Position numbers and translations under genes: made by a program
IMG/VR virus record: IMGVR_UViG_3300030116_004053
Coordinates: 724 to 32,893 of that record
DNA: 32,170 nucleotides
Source of the DNA: a virus
Strand: one strand, 5' to 3'
The notes under the pieces: generated by a model
Database searches by the model: none
What the model was told of the DNA's origin: nothing
The model's input: only the letters and a program-made list of their open reading frames with translations
Shown: positions 6,324-13,302 of the stretch, one piece after another
How positions within the stretch are numbered: position 1 is the first letter of the stretch
How the letters are laid out: every line of letters starts with the position of its first letter

Positions 6324-8278
6324 TGGCGTATGGTGTTAAATTTCGTTTAGAGTTTTCTGATGACAACCTTAAAGGTAAAAAGGTTGAAATCTTAAAAGAT
6401 GGTTATACAGGTAGTGTATTAGACCTTATAGGTACAGACAATCCTGTTGAAATAGATTGGAATCAGGATGATGATTTTTATAATCCTATTATTGGTTCTA
6501 CTTGCACATTAAATTTATTTGATACAGATACAACTAACTATGATGATTTCTATGAAGCAGATGAAAGAGAATATAAAATCAAAATATCTTATAAAGATTC
6601 AAGTAATAATTATCAAACATACTGGGAAGGTTGGTTATTAGTTGACCAATTTAGAGAAGCTGTTACACATAAACCATTTGCAATCACACTTAAAGGTTAT
6701 GATGGTTTGGGAAGTTTAAATGGTTTTACTCAACCATTATCAGGTGCTACATTTTTGACTGCTATAACAAACATACTTGCTAATATTAATTTAGGACTAG
6801 ATGTTTATGTTTCTAATGACATACAAAGAGATAGTCCAATAAGTGGTTATAATGTTTTTGACCAAGTTAGTTTTAGTGCTAAACAGTTTTTTAAATCTGG
6901 TGTTGACCCAAGAAATTGTAAAGAGGTTTTAGAACAAATTTTAAAATTTACAAATTCTAGGATATTTCAAAGTTATGGTAGATGGTATTTAATAAACAAC
7001 TCAAGTTATAGTGAACAATCTGTTAAAGATTCATCAGCTACAACAGCTAATAGTGGTACAATACCAACAGGTATTAGAGCAGCAGAAACATCATCTTTAC
7101 AAACTAATAATGATGAAGATGTCAAATTTCAAATATATAATTCAAGTGGTGTTTTTCAATCAGAAAGTACAGTCAATGTATTGCATAGTGTGCCAACAAA
7201 TTTACAACCAATAGGTAATAATTTAACAAAAGAATATATAAGACCATTAAAAGAGTACATACAGGAGGTCGATATGGATGGTTTTTTTGATTCAAACATT
7301 ATACAGAATCCTGGTTTTGAGTTTGGAAGTACAAGTTGGACTTTAACAAACAGCAGTATTGTAAGTGATTTTAGTTTCCAAGGTGACAAATCACTAAAGT
7401 CAACAAATATTAAAACAAGTGAAGGTGCAACAGGTGTTACAGCAGAACTTGCTAATTTTATAGATACAGCTGGTGTTGACCATATTGCTTTTAAATTAAA
7501 ACTTAATAATTTTTTTAAATCAACTAATACTGTTGCCAGAGGTTTCAGATTCCAGCTTAAATTAATAGCAGTAGTTATACCTGGTGACCCAGCTGTTGCT
7601 GATAGATATTGGTCAAATTCATCTAATGCTTGGATAACATCTAATACTGTAAATACAGTAGATGTAGTTACCAATAATAGATGGAAAAGTTATGATTTTA
7701 ATATTGCTAGTTTACCTAATGGTAATTGGCAATTGTATTTTTATTTATATGACCCATTCCAAAATGGTACAACAACTGGTTTTACCGATTGTCATTGGGA
7801 TAGTATAATTTTGGAACAACAGTATATTGATGATAATAATAACAGAACAGATTTATTTGAAAAATTTGATTTTTTACAATTTATTAGAAGAAGAACTGGT
7901 AATTTTACAGGTGTAAAAAAATTAGATAAAATTATATTGACTAATGGTCAATATGGTAAGATATTTGGTAATTTTTTTCGTTCTAGAGATAAAACTAATT
8001 ATTTAAAATCTTTAGAAGAAATTACAACACAACAAGTACTAAATGATTTTAGGAACTTTGTTATAAGATATGAAGGTGATTTATATAATAATAGTAATGA
8101 CCCTATTGGTTTACATAATAAAGCATGGATTAATTTTGGCACTACTGTCTTACAAGAACCAGTCAGTTGCTATATTGATGGCATGACTTATAATGTAAAA
8201 AGAAATATATACAGCATGATAATGCATGTGCCAAATCAAGATGATGACTTAACATCTGATTTTATAGTGAAATTTTAA
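6323..8278 (+). CDS. Distal tail/baseplate protein with carbohydrate-binding-like domain
   Basis: 651 residues, coupled to the tape measure gene by TAATG. Residues 1-150 are beta-rich (EIDWNQDDDFYNPIIGSTCTLNLF, then a YWEGWLLVDQFRE strand), resembling the large distal tail proteins encoded after the tape measure in Bacteroidota phages and prophages. Residues about 325-495 (NIIQNPGFEFGSTSWTL onward, with a WDSIILEQ strand at the end) look like a galactose-binding-fold carbohydrate-binding module. The C-terminal part ends with a short beta domain and resumes the hub-like region. Inferred role: tail-tip hub that also touches surface glycans. It is the last gene before a strong terminator. Confidence 0.7.
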   Translation: MAYGVKFRLEFSDDNLKGKKVEILKDGYTGSVLDLIGTDNPVEIDWNQDDDFYNPIIGSTCTLNLFDTDTTNYDDFYEADEREYKIKISYKDSSNNYQTYWEGWLLVDQFREAVTHKPFAITLKGYDGLGSLNGFTQPLSGATFLTAITNILANINLGLDVYVSNDIQRDSPISGYNVFDQVSFSAKQFFKSGVDPRNCKEVLEQILKFTNSRIFQSYGRWYLINNSSYSEQSVKDSSATTANSGTIPTGIRAAETSSLQTNNDEDVKFQIYNSSGVFQSESTVNVLHSVPTNLQPIGNNLTKEYIRPLKEYIQEVDMDGFFDSNIIQNPGFEFGSTSWTLTNSSIVSDFSFQGDKSLKSTNIKTSEGATGVTAELANFIDTAGVDHIAFKLKLNNFFKSTNTVARGFRFQLKLIAVVIPGDPAVADRYWSNSSNAWITSNTVNTVDVVTNNRWKSYDFNIASLPNGNWQLYFYLYDPFQNGTTTGFTDCHWDSIILEQQYIDDNNNRTDLFEKFDFLQFIRRRTGNFTGVKKLDKIILTNGQYGKIFGNFFRSRDKTNYLKSLEEITTQQVLNDFRNFVIRYEGDLYNNSNDPIGLHNKAWINFGTTVLQEPVSCYIDGMTYNVKRNIYSMIMHVPNQDDDLTSDFIVKF

Positions 8279-8303
8279 CTTTTTTCTTTTCCTGTTTGCT
8301 ACT

Positions 8304-8341
8304 GGGTATTCTCTTTTAATTAAGGGAGTACCCTATTTTTA
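8304..8341 (+). terminator. Rho-independent terminator after tail genes
   Basis: GGGTATTCTC (8304-8313) pairs with GGGAGTACCC (8324-8333), with two G-U pairs, around a 10-base loop. It is followed by TATTTTTAT. It ends the tail transcription unit. Confidence 0.75.
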
Positions 8342-8344
8342 TAT

Positions 8345-8382
8345 AAAATATTTTTTTATTTATTAAATTATTTTTATATTTG
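8345..8382 (+). promoter_or_regulatory. Phage promoter: AAAATATTTT palindrome plus TATATTTG
   Basis: AAAATATTTT at 8345-8354 and TATATTTG at 8375-8382 are 30 bases apart start to start, the same as at 9493 and 22596. It drives the start of the replication block. Confidence 0.65.
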
Positions 8383-8400
8383 ATAGCTAAACTTAAAACT

Positions 8401-8589
8401 ATGTTTAAATATTATTTTGATGAGGACCGAAAAAAATTAGGTCTGAAAAAAAATGTTGTTGCTAGTATGTTACAATGTACTATGCCAACACTACAAAGCA
8501 GATTGGAAAATCCTGGCACATTTACAGTAGCCGAAATTAAGATATTAAAAGACAATGGGTTTGAACAATCTATGAATCGTTTAATTTAA
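8401..8589 (+). CDS. Small HTH DNA-binding protein (XRE-like)
   Basis: 62 residues from the ATG at 8401. An upstream TTG at 8380 is in frame but overlaps the -7 promoter box (8375-8382), so it cannot be the start if that promoter is real. Residues about 20-55 (KNVVASMLQCTMPTLQSRL, then FTVAEIKILKDNGF) fit a lambda-repressor-like helix-turn-helix: a VASMLQC helix, a MPTLQSRLEN recognition helix, and a final helix. As the first gene after the promoter it is a candidate early regulator of phage transcription. No sensor or protease domain is present, so it is not a lambda CI-type repressor. Confidence 0.65.
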   Translation: MFKYYFDEDRKKLGLKKNVVASMLQCTMPTLQSRLENPGTFTVAEIKILKDNGFEQSMNRLI

Positions 8590-8604
8590 AATCAACAAAC
8601 ATTT

Positions 8605-9006
8605 ATGAAAATTTATCAAAAACTGTTTAAGTTGCAGCAAGAGATTGGTGCAATAAGTAAGGATAGTAAAAATCCTTTTTTCAAGTCAAGTTATTTTGAC
8701 ATCAACCAACTTGTAGATAAGTTGTTACCATTATTGAAACAGAACAAACTTTTGTTATTACAACCAATAGTGAAGAATGAAGTGTATGCAATAATCCAAG
8801 ATACCGAATCTGATGGTAGGGTTGTGAGCAGCATACCATTGCCTGAAATTCAAGACCCACAAAAAATAGGTGGTGCAATTACTTATTATCGTAGATATGC
8901 TTTAGTGTCTTTATTAGGATTACAAGCAGATGATGATGATGGTAATACAGCAACAGGCAAAACAAATCAAAGAGTAAATCAAAAATCAAATCAATTTAAA
9001 TTATAA
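8605..9006 (+). CDS. erf: ERF-family single-strand annealing protein
   Basis: 133 residues. The pattern KDSKNPFFKSSYFDINQLVDKL, a central short beta region, then KIGGAITYYRRYALVSLLGL and an acidic DDDDG segment is that of the ERF superfamily of phage recombinases (P22 Erf and relatives), which anneal complementary single strands during phage recombination and concatemer formation. It is shorter than typical ERF proteins (about 200), keeping the core and lacking an extended C-terminal domain. It is followed after 5 bases by an SSB-like gene, and a RecE-like exonuclease lies 1.1 kb downstream, forming a likely exonuclease/annealing pair. Confidence 0.82.
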   Translation: MKIYQKLFKLQQEIGAISKDSKNPFFKSSYFDINQLVDKLLPLLKQNKLLLLQPIVKNEVYAIIQDTESDGRVVSSIPLPEIQDPQKIGGAITYYRRYALVSLLGLQADDDDGNTATGKTNQRVNQKSNQFKL

Positions 9007-9011
9007 TTATT

Positions 9012-9299
9012 ATGGCAGAATTTATAAGAAAACCAGGCACATTTACAATTTTTAAAAATCATAACAAAGTGGAGGGTTCTAATCAACCTGACTATAAAGG
9101 CATAGGTAAGGACATGCAAGGCAACGACATTGAAATGCCAATTTGGATAAATAGGAATGATGATGGAAGTTTGAAACTAGACAAAAATGGTAATCCAATG
9201 CAAAATGGAAAGATACAAGAACCTTATGAAAAAGATGAACAACCTGTTCAAAAAGAATCAACTCAAAGCAATGCTAAAGTTGATGATTTACCTTTTTAA
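9012..9299 (+). CDS. Possible single-stranded DNA-binding protein (DDLPF tail)
   Basis: 95 residues. The N-terminal 60 residues look like a small beta-barrel (KPGTFTIFKNHNK, NQPDYKGIGKD, IEMPIWIN), with some resemblance to DUF736-type small proteins. Residues 60-90 are polar and disordered in character, and the protein ends DDLPF, closely matching the acidic DDxPF tip that bacterial SSB proteins use to recruit partners. Together with its place next to the ERF gene this suggests a phage SSB. There is no clear full OB-fold signature, so this is inference. A terminator follows 22 bases after the stop. Confidence 0.5.
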   Translation: MAEFIRKPGTFTIFKNHNKVEGSNQPDYKGIGKDMQGNDIEMPIWINRNDDGSLKLDKNGNPMQNGKIQEPYEKDEQPVQKESTQSNAKVDDLPF

Positions 9300-9321
9300 A
9301 TTGTAGCAAAAAGGGAGAGAG

Positions 9322-9348
9322 GGCAGCCATTTGGTTGCCTTTTTTTTT
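9322..9348 (+). terminator. Rho-independent terminator
   Basis: GGCAGCC (9322-9328) pairs with GGTTGCC (9333-9339, one G-U) around the loop ATTT, followed by nine T. It ends the ERF/SSB-like unit. Confidence 0.85.
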
Positions 9349-9386
9349 GGTTTTTAGTAAAACATAGAAATCAAATCTAAGCCTAT

Positions 9387-9414
9387 TTTTAAGCGTTTTA
9401 AGCGACTTTAGGCG
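9387..9414 (+). repeat. Three 9-bp iteron-like repeats
   Basis: TTTTAAGCG (9387-9395), TTTTAAGCG (9396-9404) and CTTTAGGCG (9406-9414) stand in near-tandem with about 9-10 base period, in a 200-base gene-free stretch between a terminator and a promoter. They may bind a replication or regulatory protein. Confidence 0.6.
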
Positions 9415-9492
9415 TTCTGGCATATACTAGCATCAAAAATCCGAGAAAGTGCATTAAACAAAAATCCCCTCTGTAAATATTTTTTATTTTTT

Positions 9493-9530
9493 AAAATATT
9501 TTTTTTATTTAAAAATATATTATATATTAG
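9493..9530 (+). promoter_or_regulatory. Phage promoter: AAAATATTTT palindrome plus TATATTAG
   Basis: AAAATATTTT at 9493-9502 and TATATTAG at 9523-9530, again exactly 30 bases apart; the -7 box has A for the third T of TTTG. It precedes the small genes leading into the exonuclease gene. Confidence 0.55.
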
Positions 9531-9553
9531 AAATCTAATTAATAAATAACATT

Positions 9554-9763
9554 ATGAATAATACAATTACTTACACAGAACAACAGCTTGAAGTGTTTAC
9601 ACAATTATATTCAAGCAACTTTGAAGCTAAATGTGTTCAAGAATTTGAACAAGAAAATTCTATTCATTTTGAATGGAAAGATTTTTCAGGCAAAAAAATA
9701 AAAGAAAAAATACAAGCATTTAACAAATACCTTATTTTCATTTCAATTAATAAAACATTATGA
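9554..9763 (+). CDS. Small protein of unknown function
   Basis: 69 residues, not recognised. It is polar and probably helical (TEQQLEVFTQLYSSNFEAK, then an FSGKKIKEKIQAFNKYLIF helix), with no cysteine pairs of note, no signal peptide and no membrane segment. It is the first gene after the promoter at 9493-9530, so probably an early product. It overlaps the next gene by four bases (ATGA), which supports its being translated. Confidence 0.6.
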   Translation: MNNTITYTEQQLEVFTQLYSSNFEAKCVQEFEQENSIHFEWKDFSGKKIKEKIQAFNKYLIFISINKTL

Positions 9764-10011
9764 ACTCAATAATACAATACAGAATTAAAAACAAAAAAGG
9801 TTTAAACTTAAACCATAAAAGAAATTGGGTGCAAACAGAAAAACACTCAAAGACATTTGACACAATAAATGAAGCAAAGCAAGAATTAAAAACTTTAAGA
9901 ACTGGTTTTATAGTTGCTGAAACAATTTATTATACATTCACAAAAGTTGGTAATTCAAAAGTTGTTTCATCTGAAATTAAATTAGAAAAATATGAAAAAA
10001 AGACAATATAG
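9760..10011 (+). CDS. Small basic protein of unknown function
   Basis: 83 residues, Lys-rich (net positive), not recognised. A pattern of short beta strands around one helix (TFDTINEAKQELKTL) resembles small domains in which an EAK.EL helix packs on a sheet, as in some phage host-takeover proteins, but this is too weak to name. It starts by ATGA overlap with the preceding gene, and its 3' end overlaps a short membrane-protein gene by 20 bases. Confidence 0.6.
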   Translation: MNSIIQYRIKNKKGLNLNHKRNWVQTEKHSKTFDTINEAKQELKTLRTGFIVAETIYYTFTKVGNSKVVSSEIKLEKYEKKTI

Positions 10012-10114
10012 AAGCAACCAGGGTCGTAATCCAAAACAACAAACTGAGACACTAAAAGTTTTGTCAATTGCAATAATTGGTTTAATATTAATAACAATTT
10101 ATTTAACATTGTAA
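9992..10114 (+). CDS. 40-residue single-pass membrane protein
   Basis: ATG at 9992, stop TAA at 10112-10114. Residues 1-22 are strongly basic (MKKRQYRSNQGRNPKQQ), followed by one hydrophobic helix (VLSIAIIGLILITIYLTL). The start lies inside the end of the previous gene, and its TAA overlaps the next ATG (TAATG), the coupling pattern used throughout this genome. The positive N-terminus suggests an N-in orientation. Function unknown; candidates are a superinfection or replication-membrane factor. Confidence 0.6.
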   Translation: MKKRQYRSNQGRNPKQQTETLKVLSIAIIGLILITIYLTL

Positions 10115-10881
10115 TGAGAATAGAAAAAGATAGTAACGACATTTACCACAGCCATGATTCAATTTCTGCAAGTGGTTTAAAGACCATAGCACAATATGGT
10201 ATTGAATATTATTTAACACAAACACATGCTGAATCTGAAGCCATGAAATTAGGTACAGCAATTCATACAGCTATATTAGAACCTGATACTTTTTTTGACA
10301 TTTATGAAGTCATGACTGAAAAGTTTGATTTAAGAACAAAATTAGGCAAAGAAAAAAAATTAGAGTTTGATGATAAAGCAAAGGGTAAAATTGTATTGCA
10401 AAAAGACCAGTATGATGTTGTAAAAAATTTAATGAAAAGATTAGATACAAATGCTTTAGCAAAAAAATATCTTAAAGGTGAAAAAGAATTATCACACTAC
10501 TTAGAATATGAAGGTATGCAAGTTAGAGTTAGACCTGATGTTATAAATCATGTTGAAGGTTTTATAGCAGATATAAAAAAAACAAGATTAACTGCATCAG
10601 ACAAAGATTTTACAAAAGCTGTAAGGCAATTTGGTTATCATATTCAAGCAGCATTTTATATGGATATGTTAGATGTTGATACATTTAGGTTTATTGTGTG
10701 TGAGGATAAAGCACCTTATACAATTGTTGTTCATGCATTATGTGATGAAACAATTGAAAAGGGTCGTAAAGCATGGAAAGATGCTTTTGAGCAATGGAAA
10801 AATTATAAGTTAACAGGACAAATAACATCATATCAACCAAAAAGAGTTGCTGATGATGGTGCATTTTTAATAACTATATAA
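10114..10881 (+). CDS. RecE/exodeoxyribonuclease VIII-like PD-(D/E)XK exonuclease
   Basis: 255 residues. The motifs follow the phage RecE/YqaJ-like nuclease layout: SASGLKTIAQYG near the N-terminus, KLGTAIHTAILEP (45-57), then VRVRPDVI with Asp142, IADIKKT with Asp153 and Lys155, and YHIQAAFYMDM with Gln178 and Tyr182. These form the metal-binding PD-(D/E)XK centre. The enzyme would resect double-stranded ends 5'-3' to make single strands for the ERF annealing protein. It starts on a TAATG overlap, and the next gene starts on the base after its stop. Confidence 0.85.
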   Translation: MRIEKDSNDIYHSHDSISASGLKTIAQYGIEYYLTQTHAESEAMKLGTAIHTAILEPDTFFDIYEVMTEKFDLRTKLGKEKKLEFDDKAKGKIVLQKDQYDVVKNLMKRLDTNALAKKYLKGEKELSHYLEYEGMQVRVRPDVINHVEGFIADIKKTRLTASDKDFTKAVRQFGYHIQAAFYMDMLDVDTFRFIVCEDKAPYTIVVHALCDETIEKGRKAWKDAFEQWKNYKLTGQITSYQPKRVADDGAFLITI

Positions 10882-11286
10882 ATGGAAAAGTATTTAAGAG
10901 TTGTTAATAAACATTTTGGTTTAGATATAACTGAAAAAACTAGAAAATTTGAGTATGTTTTTGCTAGAGCATGTTATTACTATTTATGTAGAAAGTTTGG
11001 TGGATTTAGTTACAGTAAAATAGGAATGTCAGTTAATAAAAATCATGCAACAGTTCTGCATGGTCTAAAAGAGTTACCATATATGATAAAGCATGATGAT
11101 GTTTGCCTTAAAAAGTATAATGCATTAATGAGTAAATTTGATGTCAATATGTGTGTGCAAAAAAATACTATTACTGTTGAAACTTTAGTTAGAGATTATA
11201 ATTTTTTATTATTAGAGAATGATAAATTAAGAGGCGAGAATGCCGAACTTAGAGAACTTATTTACAAATTAGCCGACTTAGATTAA
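10882..11286 (+). CDS. DnaA domain IV-like DNA-binding protein with coiled coil
   Basis: 134 residues. Residues about 22-65 (YVFARACYYYLCRKFGGFSYSK, then IGMSVNKNHATVLHGLKEL) closely follow bacterial DnaA domain IV, where the signature is xDHTTVLHAxxKI; the NKNHATVLHG segment is the DnaA-box recognition helix. The AAA+ ATPase domain of true DnaA is absent. Residues 95-134 are a leucine-rich coiled coil (LVRDYNFLLLENDKLRGENAEL) that could dimerise it. Probable role: recognising DnaA-box-like sites to redirect initiation to the phage origin or to interfere with host DnaA. The similarity is seen directly; the role is inference. Confidence 0.72.
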   Translation: MEKYLRVVNKHFGLDITEKTRKFEYVFARACYYYLCRKFGGFSYSKIGMSVNKNHATVLHGLKELPYMIKHDDVCLKKYNALMSKFDVNMCVQKNTITVETLVRDYNFLLLENDKLRGENAELRELIYKLADLD

Positions 11287-11294
11287 TTTTTCTT

Positions 11295-11302
11295 TAATTT
11301 TG
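11295..11302 (+). promoter_or_regulatory. Candidate -7 element (TAATTTTG)
   Basis: TAATTTTGT lies 16 bases before the TTG start at 11319 and matches TAnnTTTG. It would give the VRR-NUC gene its own start of transcription. Confidence 0.4.
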
Positions 11303-11318
11303 TAAGAAAATTTTAACA

Positions 11319-11690
11319 TTGGCTAATCCATATTATAAATATTTAGGTAACGAGGATAAATTACAACATAATGTGATGAAATATTTAAGCATACAATATC
11401 CAACAGCTTTATTTACACATATCCCAAATGAGGGTAAAAGAACTAAGTTTGAGCAATTTAAATTAAAATATTTAGGCACTAAACCTGGTGTGCCTGATGT
11501 GATGATATTCACACCAAACAAAAACAGGAATGGATTAGCAATAGAATTAAAAACTGGATATAATAAACCAACAGACAATCAAAAAATATGGTTGTCATTA
11601 TTGGCTAATGCTAATTGGTTCACACATTGGAGTAAAGATTTTGATGACTGTAAAACAATAATTGATAAATACTTTAATGATGAAATTTAA
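11319..11690 (+). CDS. VRR-NUC domain nuclease
   Basis: 123 residues from a TTG start; no ATG is available early in this frame, and the TTG GCT context matches the ATG GC starts of its neighbours. The VRR-NUC fold is visible: Glu12 in the N-terminal helix, HIPNEGKR, then KPGVPDVMIF with Asp60, LAIELKTG with Glu76 and Lys78, and Gln88. VRR-NUC proteins are PD-(D/E)XK enzymes, stand-alone in phages, that can resolve branched DNA. It probably acts in replication or recombination intermediates. It overlaps the next gene. Confidence 0.85.
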   Translation: MANPYYKYLGNEDKLQHNVMKYLSIQYPTALFTHIPNEGKRTKFEQFKLKYLGTKPGVPDVMIFTPNKNRNGLAIELKTGYNKPTDNQKIWLSLLANANWFTHWSKDFDDCKTIIDKYFNDEI

Positions 11691-11937
11691 TAAATCAAGG
11701 TCAATATATTTCCACGAGCCAACACAAAAAGTAAGATGGACAACAACTTGTAGTGAGAATTTTAAGATTGATTATATCTATGTAGGTGAAGCAACTGAAA
11801 ATGAATTTAATATTTTAGTTGATTTATTATGGTTTCTGCATGGTGAAAACTCAATGACTTATGATGAATTTTACAGAGTTTATTATGAACTCAGATTTTT
11901 TTGTGATAGGGTCATGGGACTTGTTGATGAAGTTTAA
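11677..11937 (+). CDS. Conserved-looking small protein of unknown function
   Basis: 86 residues from ATG 11677 (or 85 from 11680); an in-frame TTG at 11662 would add five residues. Both ATGs lie inside the end of the VRR-NUC gene. The protein is aromatic-rich (KVRWTTTCSENFKIDYIYVGE, then LVDLLWFLHGENSMTYDEFYRVYYELRFFC) with mixed alpha/beta character. No metal motif or signal peptide. Unknown; placed between a nuclease and the replication initiator. Confidence 0.6.
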   Translation: MMKFNKSRSIYFHEPTQKVRWTTTCSENFKIDYIYVGEATENEFNILVDLLWFLHGENSMTYDEFYRVYYELRFFCDRVMGLVDEV

Positions 11938-11940
11938 TTT

Positions 11941-12786
11941 ATGAAATACAATAAAATAATTAAACCTACCAAGTTTGATAGGTTCACCAATGTGCCTAAT
12001 TATATTTTTAGGCATAAAGGAATATCTATTGGTGCAACTGGATTATATGCCTGGATGTTTAGTCATAGACATGACCAACAAATTACTGTTGAATTTATGA
12101 TTAATCATTTTAAAGAATCTAAATCAGCTGTAAGGGCAAAGCTAAACGAATTAATTGAGCATGGTTATGTAGATAGAATTAGAGTTTATGAGAATGGAAG
12201 AATTAAAGGTTATAACTATAAATTAAAAGCAAAAGCTAAAAAGCTGGAAACAGAAAAGCTAGAGGCAGAAAACCTGGCTCTAGAAAATCAGCCACAAAGT
12301 AATACTAATAGTAATATATATATAAGTAATACTAATATAGAATCTATTTTAAAACATTTTATTGCCTTATTTGATTCAAGATTTCAGCCAAAAACAAAAG
12401 AACAAAAAGCTAAATGGATAAAGATATTAGACCAAATCCAAAGAATAGATAAATATGATTTAAGAGATGTTTATAAAATCTGTAAACATATTAGAGAAAA
12501 AGATTTTTGGAAAACACAATTTTTAAGTTTGCCTAAACTTAGAAACTCAGATAAAAATGGTGATAAATGGATTAATAGATTTTATGCTATTTATAAAGAT
12601 GACCATAAACCAGATGCATATAAAAAGATAAAAGATTTAATTGAGTTTAAATTATATGTTGATGTTGATGGTCAACAAAAATTAGGTGCTGTTACTAAAC
12701 TAACAAAATTAAATCAGTATAATCTTACACAGGTTTTAAGTGGTGGTGAAATATTAGAAGTTATAAAATATTTACAGAATGAATAA
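11941..12786 (+). CDS. Replication initiator/replisome organiser with winged-helix domain
   Basis: 281 residues. Residues 1-85 form a winged-helix DNA-binding domain (ISIGATGLYAWMFSHRHD, KESKSAVRAKLNELIEHGYV, then a hairpin with RIRVYENGRIKGYNY), like phage initiators of the DnaD/RepA type. A charged linker (LETEKLEAENLALEN) and an Asn/Thr/Ser-rich spacer, about residues 100-130, lead to a C-terminal part with KWIKILDQIQRID and a WKTQFLSLPKLRNSDKNGDKW segment typical of replisome organisers. The spacer DNA contains direct repeats, as in lambda O and TP901-1-type initiator genes. Likely role: bind the origin and help load the helicase encoded at 13295. Confidence 0.75.
   Translation: MKYNKIIKPTKFDRFTNVPNYIFRHKGISIGATGLYAWMFSHRHDQQITVEFMINHFKESKSAVRAKLNELIEHGYVDRIRVYENGRIKGYNYKLKAKAKKLETEKLEAENLALENQPQSNTNSNIYISNTNIESILKHFIALFDSRFQPKTKEQKAKWIKILDQIQRIDKYDLRDVYKICKHIREKDFWKTQFLSLPKLRNSDKNGDKWINRFYAIYKDDHKPDAYKKIKDLIEFKLYVDVDGQQKLGAVTKLTKLNQYNLTQVLSGGEILEVIKYLQNE
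12297..12337 (+). repeat. Direct repeats inside the initiator gene, candidate replication origin
   Basis: AAGTAATACTAATA at 12297-12310 is repeated exactly at 12324-12337, with a degenerate third unit GTAATATATATAT (12311-12323) between. The array is nearly pure A/T and lies in the linker-coding part of the initiator gene, the location of the lambda origin in gene O. Confidence 0.6.
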
Positions 12787-13171
12787 ATGGATTAGAAATA
12801 GCAAACAAGTAAAACAATCCATTGACTTTTATGGTATTGGTAATGATAAAATACATCCAACTGATATTGATGCTGTATTAGAATTTAATAATGAAGCATT
12901 AATATTATTTGAAGTAAAAAAAATAAACAACAAACTACCTACTGGTCAAAGATTATTATTAGAGAGATTAGTTGATTCTTGGCATACAGAAAAATCAATA
13001 GCACTTATTGTAAAACATAATTTTAGGAATGATAACCAAGACATTCCATTAGCTGAATGTTGGATGTGTGGTTATTATTTTAATAAAAAATGGTACAGCT
13101 GTAATGAGCCATTAAAAAAACAATTAAACAAAATTTTAAAAAAATGGAAAATATCAAAAATGCAATTATAA
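12779..13171 (+). CDS. PD-(D/E)XK nuclease-like protein (possible resolvase)
   Basis: 130 residues, overlapping the initiator gene by 8 bases. Motifs fit a compact PD-(D/E)XK nuclease: HPTDIDAVLEF with Asp29/Asp31, LILFEVKKIN with Glu45 and Lys47, and TGQRLLLERLVD with Gln57 leading the next helix. A C-W-M-C-G segment near 95-105 might bind metal but has only two cysteines close together. Stand-alone small enzymes of this type are often structure-specific endonucleases; a Holliday junction resolvase role would fit the block but is inference. Confidence 0.65.
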   Translation: MNKWIRNSKQVKQSIDFYGIGNDKIHPTDIDAVLEFNNEALILFEVKKINNKLPTGQRLLLERLVDSWHTEKSIALIVKHNFRNDNQDIPLAECWMCGYYFNKKWYSCNEPLKKQLNKILKKWKISKMQL

Positions 13172-13302
13172 AAATTTTAGGAATCGAAATTAATCAGAAT
13201 TATATAATAAAAATTCCAAAAAAATTTAAAAATAAAAAAGAATATTTAAGTTTTTTAAAAAAAACTAATACATTTATAGAAACAAAAGTGAAATATGATT
13301 GA
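13144..13302 (+). CDS. Small basic protein, 52 residues
   Basis: ATG at 13144 lies in the end of the preceding gene (28-base overlap), and the TGA at 13300-13302 overlaps the primase-helicase ATG at 13295 by 8 bases. The product is Lys/Ile/Asn-rich (IIKILGIEINQNYIIKIPKK), with alternating hydrophobics suggesting beta strands and then a basic helix. It is not recognised. Without it there would be a 123-base gap in an otherwise gap-free operon, which favours a real gene, but A-rich DNA gives long frames easily. Confidence 0.5.
   Translation: MENIKNAIIKILGIEINQNYIIKIPKKFKNKKEYLSFLKKTNTFIETKVKYD

Larger units (their letters stand above)
9349..9553. other. Gene-free region between terminator and promoter
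   Basis: About 205 bases with no credible open frame. It holds the iteron-like repeats, a locally GC-richer core (about 9390-9470) and an A/T-only stretch (9478-9522) that becomes the next promoter. It is the longest non-coding stretch in the window and a candidate origin or control region. Confidence 0.5.

Noticed and set aside
8380-8400. TTG start for the small HTH gene
   Set aside because: The TTG is part of the TATATTTG promoter box; the ATG at 8401 is a better start.
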